Source: JAQBFJ01 sp032123435
Lineage (GTDB): Bacteria > Verrucomicrobiota > Kiritimatiellia > UBA8416 > JAQBFJ01
Direction of reading: 5' to 3'
NCBI GenBank assembly: GCA_032123435.1
Contig: JAQBFJ010000088.1
Coordinates: forward strand, 1 to 5,583
DNA: 5,583 nt
Shown here: piece after piece, positions 1 to 5,335 of the stretch
Layout: the number at the start of each line of letters is the position of its first letter
Position numbering within the stretch: the stretch's first letter is position 1
Notes under the pieces: generated by a model
Told to the model about the DNA's origin: nothing
The model's input: only the letters and a program-made list of their open reading frames with translations
Database searches by the model: none
Program-made: the position numbers and the translations under genes

Positions 1-66
1 GCCGGGTGGTAAGTAAGAGTTTTTACCACGGAGTACACGGAGGCACGGAGCAATATAGAGAAGAGA

Positions 67-107
67 GTTGATTTAATTCGGGAACGAATGTTTCAAATTA
101 AATCAAT
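67..107 (+). repeat. Inverted repeat A, left copy
   Basis: The arms are GTTGATTTAATT (67-78) and AATTAAATCAAT (96-107), pairing over 12 positions if the outermost G-T is allowed. An inner stem GGAAC/GTTTC (81-85 and 90-94) closes a GAAT loop and includes one G-T pair. The equivalent structure lies at 5238-5280 and 5508-5550. It could form a hairpin in RNA or single-stranded DNA. It is not a classical terminator, because it lacks a GC-rich stem and a T tract. Confidence 0.75.
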
Positions 108-198
108 ACTTTGCATGTTGGATCCGGCTTCGGCGCAATAACGAACTACGCCGGGACAAGGGAATGAAAGTCTCGGAAGTTTACTCCATGAGGACAAC

Positions 199-246
199 GT
201 TGCATCAAATCCGGGATTGCGTATGCAATATTGGATTTGATGTAAC
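199..246 (+). repeat. Inverted repeat B, left copy
   Basis: The arms GTTGCATCAAAT (199-210) and ATTTGATGTAAC (235-246) pair over 12 positions with one G-T. An inner stem ATTGC/GCAAT (216-220 and 225-229) closes a GTAT loop. The homologous element at 5336-5382 has the same arms with a full Watson-Crick match and a GAA loop. Confidence 0.75.
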
Positions 247-362
247 CTCGGTCTTTTGTATTCTCCGTGTCCTCGGGGACTCGAGGCGGGGACGCCGGGT
301 GGTAAGTAAGAAAGATATTTACCACGGAGTAGATTCTTCATGAACAATGTGCGTTAAGGCAA

Positions 363-731
363 TCAGCCGCAGAGCTCTTCTATTTTTTCTATTAATTCAG
401 CTAAAGGCACCGGTTTTGCCATGTAATGTTCTCTGTAACTGTGACGCTTCGCGGCTTCATCTTTTGATAATACTGCTGTCTGGAAAATTATTGGAACATT
501 CCGCAATGCGTCGTCACCCCATATTGCCTCAGCGACCTGGCCGCCATCCATATCCGGCATCATAACATCCAGAATCACCAAATCGGGTTTGAATATTCTG
601 GCCGCTTTCAGGGCAATAACGGGATCACTGACAGCTTCAACAAGATAATTCCCCGTATAAACCAGCGCATCCTTCAGCACATGCAGAAGATTTTTATCAT
701 CATCAATAATCAATAATCGTTTCTTGCCCAT
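363..731 (-). CDS. Single-domain response regulator (CheY/REC-like)
   Basis: This is a 122-residue protein made of one receiver domain with no output domain, so it probably acts by protein-protein contact or in a phosphorelay, as CheY and Spo0F types do. The acidic pocket is D10-D12, the phospho-acceptor is D55 (in LVILDVMMPDMDG), the switch residue is T85 (FQTAV) and the invariant lysine is K106 (AKP). All key residues are present, so it should be phosphorylatable. The frame opens upstream at 767, but I start it at the ATG at 729-731 because AAGGAG (737-742) sits 5 nt before it and the protein then begins directly with strand 1 (KKRLLIIDDD). No histidine kinase lies in the window, so the partner is unknown. 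It diverges from the zinc-ribbon gene. The chemotaxis or other pathway cannot be inferred. Confidence 0.9.
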   Translation of the reverse strand: MGKKRLLIIDDDKNLLHVLKDALVYTGNYLVEAVSDPVIALKAARIFKPDLVILDVMMPDMDGGQVAEAIWGDDALRNVPIIFQTAVLSKDEAAKRHSYREHYMAKPVPLAELIEKIEELCG

Positions 732-736
732 TTTTA

Positions 737-742
737 CTCCTT
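737..742 (-). promoter_or_regulatory. Ribosome binding site deciding the response-regulator start
   Basis: AAGGAG on the minus strand lies 5 nt before the ATG at 729-731. No comparable site precedes the more distal ATG at 767, and the best promoter candidate places the transcript start only about 10 nt upstream of that ATG. Confidence 0.7.
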
Positions 743-744
743 GT

Positions 745-778
745 CCCAACAAGCATTTCATCGACAAAACTTATTGGG
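745..778 (-). promoter_or_regulatory. Candidate 5' leader hairpin of the response-regulator mRNA
   Basis: On the minus strand CCCAATAAG (778-770) pairs with CTTGTTGGG (753-745) as nine consecutive pairs with one U-G, around a 16-nt loop. The same bases read on the plus strand would contain a C-A mismatch, so the fold favours the minus-strand transcript. It ends 2 nt before the AAGGAG ribosome site and begins about where the predicted promoter would start the transcript. Confidence 0.4.
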
Positions 779-784
779 CATAAA

Positions 785-814
785 AATATATTTTCCTTTT
801 CATATCCTTGCCAA
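785..814 (-). promoter_or_regulatory. Predicted sigma70-type promoter for the response regulator
   Basis: TTGGCA (809-814) and TATATT (785-790) on the minus strand each match the consensus at 5 of 6 positions, with an 18-bp spacer. The start would fall near 778, giving a leader of about 47 nt that begins with the hairpin described separately. Its -35 overlaps the -35 of the opposing promoter. Confidence 0.45.
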
Positions 815-835
815 ATACGGCATGTCTGATATCAT
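808..835 (+). promoter_or_regulatory. Predicted sigma70-type promoter for the zinc-ribbon membrane gene
   Basis: TTGCCA (808-813) and TATCAT (830-835) each match the consensus at 5 of 6 positions, with a 16-bp spacer. The start would be near 842, about 44 nt before the ATG. The -35 hexamer shares bases 809-813 with the divergent promoter, so the two could compete for polymerase. Confidence 0.4.
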
Positions 836-885
836 ACAAGCAGTGGATTTATCGGACAATCAAATAATTCGGAGTATGATTTTCG

Positions 886-1569
886 ATGCATCAGAGAAGC
901 GGTTTTTGCGAGTCTTGCGGTGAACGTCAATATGTAACTTCAAACGGCATTAATTACGCCCTGCATCTTCTGTTCGCCATCTGCACCATGGGTCTCTGGC
1001 CGCTCGTATGCAAATCGTTGTCTATACCCAATAATGCATGGAGATGCGCAAGTTGCGGCAAGAACGTCATCGCCAACATCAGAAGAAGTTCTTCGCGTCG
1101 CCAGAAAAGGCATAAACACGTCCATCAGCGTTTTGTCATGTTCGCTCTTGGCATAGCTGGTATTGTTCTGGCAATTATCCTCTTTATTGTCTACATGATT
1201 AAAGGGAAGCTCCATCTGCTGGCCGTCAGCCTCGCATATATTATTTTTGCGATAACAATACTTTATATCCGAACAATACTTCTGCGGCGCGCCGACACCA
1301 TGCCTGAACGGCATGCAATAAAAGCCAAAACAGACGATCAATCAATCCGCAAGGAAACCCCGCCAAAACCAGCCGAACCGCCAAAGCCGCAAAGCATGAA
1401 GGAACAGCCGCCCAAACCGGACGTGTCTCCAAAACCTGCCATAACAACACCAGCTCCAGTTAAAAAACAGAAAAAGAAAAAAACAAAAGAGAACGCAGAA
1501 AAAAGAAAAAAGAAAGAAAAACGCAAGGCACAAAGAAAAGCCAGAAAGAAAAAGGCCAGGAAAAAGTAA
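886..1569 (+). CDS. Zinc-ribbon membrane protein with Pro-rich linker and Lys/Arg-rich tail
   Basis: This 227-residue protein has no function I can name. Order of parts: a split zinc ribbon with C8xxC11 and C54xxC57; between the pairs a hydrophobic stretch at about 24-45 (ALHLLFAICTMGLWPLV); two strong membrane segments at about 83-106 and 109-133; a proline-rich linker at about 159-191 with repeated PPKP/SPKP units; and a very basic tail at 193-227 in which 24 of 35 residues are Lys or Arg. The first 60 residues resemble the widespread small zinc-ribbon type with an LHLLLTLFTxGLW-like core between the cysteine pairs. The start is fixed: an in-frame TGA lies at 877-879, the ATG at 886 is the first available, and a GGAG (871-874) sits 11 nt before it. 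The tail probably faces the cytoplasm and could bind nucleic acid or acidic lipid; that is inference. The A-rich 3' end differs in composition from its neighbours. Confidence 0.8.
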   Translation: MHQRSGFCESCGERQYVTSNGINYALHLLFAICTMGLWPLVCKSLSIPNNAWRCASCGKNVIANIRRSSSRRQKRHKHVHQRFVMFALGIAGIVLAIILFIVYMIKGKLHLLAVSLAYIIFAITILYIRTILLRRADTMPERHAIKAKTDDQSIRKETPPKPAEPPKPQSMKEQPPKPDVSPKPAITTPAPVKKQKKKKTKENAEKRKKKEKRKAQRKARKKKARKK

Positions 1570-1600
1570 CCTCGATTCAGCAAGTATTAATTTTATGCCG

Positions 1601-2008
1601 TTATTGCGGCAGGCGTACGCCTATATGCCTGTTCTCAACGTTCAAGCGGCCATCCAGCAGAAGTTCGTGAAGCAAGTCCTGCTGCGATCTTCCTGCTTTG
1701 GGAACAATCACTCTTTTTTCATCGACAATACTGTAATCATGAATCCAGTAGGCCTCGCCATTATCGGTATATGTCATTGGCTCTCCATCTCTTCCGGCGG
1801 CCGGCCTGCCGCAGTATGTTATACACTTCATGTCTCTCGTAAATTCTCTTCTGTAAATCTTGCCCTCATACTGGTACTCCCATGTGCCGAGAATTCCATG
1901 CCTGACGAGCATGCGCGTGCCGCCGAGAAGACTGTAACAGCCGCTGACGCCAACCATTACCAGCGCACAACACAAAACCTTTACCGTATTTACTAAACAA
2001 CGCGCCAC
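1601..2008 (-). CDS. Small predicted lipoprotein, GTG start, unknown function
   Basis: The 135-residue product starts with a lipoprotein signal: basic n-region MARCLVNTVK, hydrophobic core VLCCALVMVG, and lipobox VSGC with the lipidated cysteine at residue 24. The mature part is about 112 residues and contains GTWEYQYEGKIYRREFTRD followed by a polar region. The ILGTWxY...REFTRDxKCI pattern recalls small lipocalin-like or beta-barrel lipoproteins, but I cannot assign a family. The frame extends upstream to an ATG at 2113, yet GTG at 2006-2008 is preferred: AAAGGAG (2017-2023) lies 8 nt before it, the signal peptide then starts at the N-terminus, and a TATAAT promoter lies just upstream, inside the longer frame. 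It is convergent with the zinc-ribbon gene, whose stop is 31 bp away. It should be exported and membrane-anchored. Confidence 0.8.
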   Translation of the reverse strand: MARCLVNTVKVLCCALVMVGVSGCYSLLGGTRMLVRHGILGTWEYQYEGKIYRREFTRDMKCITYCGRPAAGRDGEPMTYTDNGEAYWIHDYSIVDEKRVIVPKAGRSQQDLLHELLLDGRLNVENRHIGVRLPQ

Positions 2009-2016
2009 GTTGTAAA

Positions 2017-2023
2017 CTCCTTT
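2017..2023 (-). promoter_or_regulatory. Ribosome binding site deciding a GTG start
   Basis: AAAGGAG on the minus strand is separated by 8 nt from the GTG at 2006-2008. The upstream in-frame ATGs at 2062 and 2113 lack a comparable site. Confidence 0.7.
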
Positions 2024-2042
2024 ACCACTTGATTTACGGTGT

Positions 2043-2070
2043 ATTATACGATTGATACACATAAACGCAA
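2043..2070 (-). promoter_or_regulatory. Predicted promoter of the lipoprotein gene
   Basis: A perfect TATAAT lies at 2043-2048 on the minus strand. A weak TTGCGT -35 (2065-2070) lies 16 bp upstream. The transcript would start near 2036 and reach the GTG codon after about 28 nt. Confidence 0.45.
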
Positions 2071-2156
2071 CCCCATTATTTACCTGCTTTACTTTAAAAG
2101 AAGCCTTTTCCATGTTCTTGCCGTAGCCGGATCATTTCGTATAGAGTAAACCAATT

Positions 2157-2744
2157 ATGAAAAAGCCTATTATTCTTGCTTCAGAGTCAGAACGACGCAA
2201 ACATTTACTTGGCACGCTCATGGTTCCGTTTGAAGTGATTAAACCAGCCACACAAGAAACATTCTATCAGACTGATCCAGAACGAACTGTAATCGAGAAT
2301 GCCCGCCTCAAAAATGAATGGTGCCTCCGAATTCATCCTGAAGCACTGATAATATCCGCCGACACGGTAACCGCATTACAAGGGAACTGTGTCACTAAGC
2401 CGGATTCCACGCAAGAAGCGGCCAGTTTCTTCAAACGCTTTTCCGGAAAAACTCACAGCGTATTAACCGCAGTAGCGCTCTCATGTCCATCATCGGCAAT
2501 GGAAGTCCATATCATTAAATCAAATGTCAGCTTTAAAGTGCTTACCGACGTTCAAATAGGAGACTATCTGGCAAAAGTCAATCCGCTGGACAAAGCCGGC
2601 GGCTACGATATTAATCAATATCCGGAACTGATAATCGAATCGTTTACTGGATCCCGCACAAATATCATGGGATTGCCTTTGCATGTAGTCGAAAACTGGC
2701 TTCGTCAATTTGGTTATTGCACCGGCACCCCGGCCCCAGGCTAA
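2157..2744 (+). CDS. Maf-family nucleoside triphosphate pyrophosphatase
   Basis: The 195-residue length is usual for Maf/YhdE/YceF proteins, which hydrolyse non-canonical or excess nucleotides (dTTP, UTP, m5UTP or m7GTP, depending on subfamily) to the monophosphate in the cytoplasm. Family motifs appear in order: ILASESERRKHLL (6-18, the S-x-S-x-R-R loop), SADTV (67-71, with catalytic-type D69), KP at 81-82, SGKTHSVLTAVAL (96-108), DKAGGYDIN (145-153) and GSRTNIMGLPL (165-175). Two positions depart from the usual form: SER where SPR is common, and YDIN where GYxIQ is common. I therefore leave the subfamily and substrate open. The ATG at 2157 has only a weak TAGAG upstream. A possible promoter (TTGCCG at 2118-2123 and TATAGA at 2140-2145) would make the leader very short. 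The gene ends 2 bp from the convergent amidase gene. Confidence 0.93.
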   Translation: MKKPIILASESERRKHLLGTLMVPFEVIKPATQETFYQTDPERTVIENARLKNEWCLRIHPEALIISADTVTALQGNCVTKPDSTQEAASFFKRFSGKTHSVLTAVALSCPSSAMEVHIIKSNVSFKVLTDVQIGDYLAKVNPLDKAGGYDINQYPELIIESFTGSRTNIMGLPLHVVENWLRQFGYCTGTPAPG

Positions 2745-2746
2745 CA

Positions 2747-3553
2747 TCAGGACCGGACAATTCTGTGTTTCAATACCGGTATTCTTGCGCGTGTTGATTT
2801 AATAAGATCCATATCCAATTCAACGATAAAGACCATCTCATCCGATCCGGCCCGACACAGCACTTCACCCCATGGTCCCACTGCCATACTGTTTCCATAA
2901 CTGGCAATACCTGTCATGTGATTTATTCCGCACTGATTGGGCGCTATTACAAAGCATTGATTTTCTATCGCGCGCGCGCGCAATAATATTTCCCAGTGAT
3001 CCATTCCTGTTCTTTGCGTGAAGTCAGATGGAACAAAGAGGACATTCACGCCCATATCGGAATAGTAACGATACAGCTCAGGAAATCTGATATCGTAACA
3101 GATTGACATACCGGCATGCCACCCTCCTTGCATTTTCGCGGCTACGGGGTCGGATCCGGCGCTAAAATAGTCGGTTTCCCGGACAACATGGTCATTCTCA
3201 AGCTGTGCCTCAAACAGGTGAATTTTTCTATAACGCGCCTGAATACTACCTGTCTGATCAAACAGAAGACATGTATTGTATTTTGTGTTTTGCTCCAACT
3301 CTACGATACTGCCTGCCAATATCCACGCCTTCTTATCGCGAGCAAGTCTGCTGATATCCATAACAACAGCACCATTCAACGGCTGGGCCAAATGTTCATA
3401 GGTACTCGCGTCTCCTCGCGCAAGAAACACTTCCGGAAAAGCAATAAGATCAACAGCATCAATATCAGCAAGAAGCGCATGTACCTGCGCCATATTCCTG
3501 TCAATATCCTCGCTCGATCTCATTTGAACAACAGCAACACGAAGCTTCGTCAT
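2747..3553 (-). CDS. Carbon-nitrogen hydrolase, Nit1/Nit2-type amidase
   Basis: The 268 residues form one complete nitrilase-superfamily domain. The catalytic triad is visible: E41 (AFPEVF), K110 (RYRKIHLF) and C152 (SICYDIRFPELYR). The C-terminal half carries HWEILLRARAIEN and APNQCG, then SYGNSMAVGPWGEV, a pattern close to animal and bacterial Nit1 (deaminated glutathione amidase) and its relative Nit2 (omega-amidase). The likely reaction is hydrolysis of a terminal amide of a small cytoplasmic metabolite, with release of ammonia. Which substrate cannot be decided by eye; Nit1-like is my first guess. The ATG at 3551-3553 has AAAGGAA at 3561-3567, 7 nt away, and the protein begins directly with LRVAVVQM, as family members do. 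It diverges from the deacetylase gene and converges with maf. No obvious signal peptide is present. Confidence 0.93.
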   Translation of the reverse strand: MTKLRVAVVQMRSSEDIDRNMAQVHALLADIDAVDLIAFPEVFLARGDASTYEHLAQPLNGAVVMDISRLARDKKAWILAGSIVELEQNTKYNTCLLFDQTGSIQARYRKIHLFEAQLENDHVVRETDYFSAGSDPVAAKMQGGWHAGMSICYDIRFPELYRYYSDMGVNVLFVPSDFTQRTGMDHWEILLRARAIENQCFVIAPNQCGINHMTGIASYGNSMAVGPWGEVLCRAGSDEMVFIVELDMDLIKSTRARIPVLKHRIVRS

Positions 3554-3683
3554 ACCACTATTCCTTTCAGAATCATGATTTCAGCATGACATCTCCAGCG
3601 GGTCAAGCATTACATTATCCGCTGCGTCTCACACCGTATTGAAACGCATGGAAGCATATCTGCGCCGGAATAATGCTTTTTAT

Positions 3684-3712
3684 TTGTCCATCAAGACGGC
3701 CATTGCTATATT
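3684..3712 (+). promoter_or_regulatory. Predicted promoter for the deacetylase-tautomerase operon
   Basis: TTGTCC (3684-3689) and TATATT (3707-3712) are separated by an ideal 17 bp. The start would be near 3719, about 32 nt before the ATG at 3751. Because the promoter lies inside the longer in-frame extension that begins at 3673, it supports the shorter start. Confidence 0.45.
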
Positions 3713-3750
3713 CCGTTAATAAGCGATTGAAACCTCTACAAGCATCCGTT

Positions 3751-4704
3751 ATGGCAAAAACAGCGATAGCACGAAGCGAACAATATACCATGCATTTAAC
3801 CGGGCACGGACACCCCGAACGTCCGGAAAGATATACCGCTATAATAAACAGTATAACGACAAACATTCCCGAGTCTTTATACACATGGCTGGATCCGCGA
3901 TCAGCAACGGAGTCTGATATTATGCTTTGTCATGCGCCGGATTACATAGAATGTGTTAAAAGGGATATCGCTTCAAGTTATGGTTGTTTAAGCACGGGCG
4001 ATACAAATGTGTCCGAACAATCATTCGAAACAGCGTTACTTGCCGCCGGCGCTGTAATAACCGCCATAGACAGGGTTGTTGATCGTTCGGCCAACAATGC
4101 GTTCTGCCCCGTAAGGCCGCCTGGCCATCACGCTTCTTCCGACAGAGGCATGGGTTTCTGCATTTTTAATAATATTGCCATTGGCGCACGTTATGCTCAG
4201 AAAAAGCATGGTGTAAAAAAGATACTGATCGTTGATTGGGATGTTCATCATGGTAACGGCACTCAGAATATATTTTATGACGATCCCACCGTTTTTTATT
4301 TCAGCACCCATCAATGGCCCTGCTATCCGGGAACAGGAAGAGCGCATGAAACAGGAACCGGCAAAGGCAAGGGCTTCACAATGAACTGTCCTTGCGCCAT
4401 TGGCTCAGGCAAGACTGAAATAATAGAACAAAGCATGATGAGCAAACTTCTGCCGGCAATGCAATCTTTCAAGCCGGAATTGGTGCTTATTTCCGCTGGA
4501 TTCGACTGCAGGATTGGTGATATAATTGGGGCACTTGCTATTTCTGATGAAGATTGCGCGAACATGACCAAAATCTGCCTTAATATTGCCAACAACTTTG
4601 CGGAGGGTAGACTGGTTTCAGTTCTGGAAGGTGGCTATGCATTGCCCGGACTGGCAACGGCCGCAACAGAACATGTCCGCACACTCGCGCAACATTCTGG
4701 TTAA
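3751..4704 (+). CDS. Histone-deacetylase-family zinc amidohydrolase
   Basis: The protein is a 317-residue cytoplasmic deacetylase of the HDAC/AcuC/acetylpolyamine amidohydrolase superfamily. Motifs in order: GHGHPERPER (18-27), RPPGHH (122-127, with the histidine pair H126/H127), GFCIFNN (135-141), VDWDVHHGNGTQ (161-172, zinc ligands D164 and H166), YPGTG (192-196), ISAGFD (247-252, zinc ligand D252) and LEGGY (292-296, catalytic Tyr296). All catalytic and metal residues are intact. Bacterial members deacetylate acetylated lysines (for example of acyl-CoA synthetases) or acetylpolyamines; the substrate here is not determinable by eye. The frame opens at 3673, which would add 26 residues unlike any family N-terminus. 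I start at 3751 (MAKTAIARSEQYTMH), the usual family position, although neither start has a good ribosome site. The MIF-like gene follows after 46 bp on the same strand, probably co-transcribed. Confidence 0.92.
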   Translation: MAKTAIARSEQYTMHLTGHGHPERPERYTAIINSITTNIPESLYTWLDPRSATESDIMLCHAPDYIECVKRDIASSYGCLSTGDTNVSEQSFETALLAAGAVITAIDRVVDRSANNAFCPVRPPGHHASSDRGMGFCIFNNIAIGARYAQKKHGVKKILIVDWDVHHGNGTQNIFYDDPTVFYFSTHQWPCYPGTGRAHETGTGKGKGFTMNCPCAIGSGKTEIIEQSMMSKLLPAMQSFKPELVLISAGFDCRIGDIIGALAISDEDCANMTKICLNIANNFAEGRLVSVLEGGYALPGLATAATEHVRTLAQHSG

Positions 4705-4750
4705 ACAAGTATTAGAAATTATCCGGAAACAAGAAGAAAGGAATACGTAT

Positions 4751-5098
4751 ATGCCATTAATAAAAATTCATCTTTCAGCGCATCTAACCACCGAGAAAAA
4801 AGACAAATTACTCACAGACGCGACGAAGATCGTTGCCGACACCACCGGCAAACCAATAGCGTATGTGATGGCGGCGATTGAATCCGCTGATATATCACTG
4901 GCCGGCAAAGGCGGGCCAGGCGCCTTCGTTGACATTCGCGGAATAGGCGGTCTCAGCCCTGATATAAACAAGAAACTGAGCGCAGGAATATGCGGCCTGC
5001 TCAAACAATCTTTTGACATAGATCCCAACCGTATCTTTTTGAATTTCACTGATGTGCCGCCATCAAACTGGGGATGGAACAACGGAACGTTCGGTTAA
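4751..5098 (+). CDS. MIF-like tautomerase (phenylpyruvate tautomerase family)
   Basis: The 115 residues match the length and plan of macrophage migration inhibitory factor, a trimeric tautomerase-superfamily protein. Proline follows the initiator Met and becomes the catalytic N-terminal base. TGKP (32-35) is where MIF has its active-site lysine, here K34. The C-terminal half follows MIF closely: GGPGAFVDIRGIGG, LLKQSFDIDPNRIFLNF with N98, and the diagnostic GWNNGTFG end (108-115). The CxxC that MIF carries in its middle strand is absent (the segment reads PGAFVD), so the thiol-redox activity proposed for animal MIF is not expected. The likely activity is keto-enol tautomerisation of phenylpyruvate-like acids; the true substrate is unknown. 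The start is clear, with AAAGGA at 4737-4742, 8 nt before the ATG. The frame is open upstream from 4586, but that part overlaps the deacetylase in another frame. Confidence 0.93.
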   Translation: MPLIKIHLSAHLTTEKKDKLLTDATKIVADTTGKPIAYVMAAIESADISLAGKGGPGAFVDIRGIGGLSPDINKKLSAGICGLLKQSFDIDPNRIFLNFTDVPPSNWGWNNGTFG

Positions 5099-5237
5099 TA
5101 TTTCAGCCGTTTGCGTCAAAAATAAAATGAAAAAATGAGCATGATAAAAAAGAATTGAATATCCAATAACCAAGTGCGGGAAAGGGAATATTTACCACGG
5201 AGTACACGGAGATTCGGAGGAGAAAGAAAAGAAGAGA

Positions 5238-5280
5238 GTTGATTTAATTCAGAAACGAATGTTTCAAAAATTAAATCAAC
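5238..5280 (+). repeat. Inverted repeat A, right copy
   Basis: GTTGATTTAATT (5238-5249) and AATTAAATCAAC (5269-5280) are perfectly complementary over 12 bp. Inside, GAAAC/GTTTC (5252-5256 and 5261-5265) close a GAAT loop. The next copy, at 5508-5550, has one T-T mismatch from the change at 5517. Confidence 0.8.
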
Positions 5281-5307
5281 AACCTGCATCAGGAGGTGAT
5301 GAGGTTG
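5280..5307 (+). repeat. Inverted repeat C, right array only
   Basis: CAACCT (5280-5285) pairs with AGGTTG (5302-5307), and CATC (5287-5290) with GATG (5298-5301), leaving one bulged G and a 7-base loop AGGAGGT. The left unit has different sequence here, but that sequence can also form a stem (CCGGC at 124-128 with GCCGG at 150-154). Confidence 0.6.
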
Positions 5308-5335
5308 TCTCGGAGGTTTACTCCCTGACAACAAT

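Larger units (their letters stand above)
1..331 (+). repeat. Left tandem-repeat array: tail of one unit, one full 296-bp unit, truncated next unit
   Basis: The phrase TTTACCACGG occurs at 22-31 and again at 318-327, giving a 296-bp period. Bases 1-21 match the end of a preceding unit (GCCGGGTGGTAAG), so the array continues off the left edge. The second copy stops matching after base 331, where unique sequence leading to the response-regulator gene begins. The unit holds two long inverted repeats (67-107 and 199-246) and a third GC-rich one (124-154). It matches the right-hand array in blocks but has its own central module (about 108-168) and an extra 25 bp at 251-275 bounded by CCTCG. It lacks a 33-bp module present on the right. 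I see no coding sequence here: the reading frame that spans it is only translated repeat. Confidence 0.9.

Noticed and set aside
1..331. CRISPR array
   Set aside because: The period is 270-296 bp, the whole unit is repeated rather than short repeats with unique spacers, and no cas genes are present.
93..347. Open frame on the minus strand through the left repeat (84 codons)
   Set aside because: It is translated repeat sequence, with no ribosome site and no recognisable domain, and it crosses both long inverted repeats.
940..1341. Minus-strand 133-codon frame opposite the zinc-ribbon gene
   Set aside because: It is a shadow of the coding strand, with no motif and no ribosome site.
1338..1583. 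Phe-rich minus-strand frames opposite the lysine-rich tail
   Set aside because: They are the complement of A-rich Lys codons (TTT/TTC). The plus-strand protein has a clear domain plan and a fixed start.
2118..2145. Maf promoter TTGCCG-16-TATAGA
   Set aside because: The -10 match is weak and the implied leader is only a few bases, so it is mentioned with the gene but not listed as a feature.
3116..3589. Plus-strand 157-codon frame opposite the amidase
   Set aside because: It lies opposite the catalytic and C-terminal motifs of a full nitrilase-family gene and has no domain of its own.
5099..5187. Rho-independent terminator after the MIF-like gene
   Set aside because: A-rich runs are present but there is no stable GC stem followed by T residues on the plus strand.
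315..5204. Composite transposon with a 17-bp target-site duplication
   Set aside because: There is no transposase and no terminal inverted repeat at the block ends, and the 17 bp is simply the head of the repeat unit. It is kept only as a junction observation.
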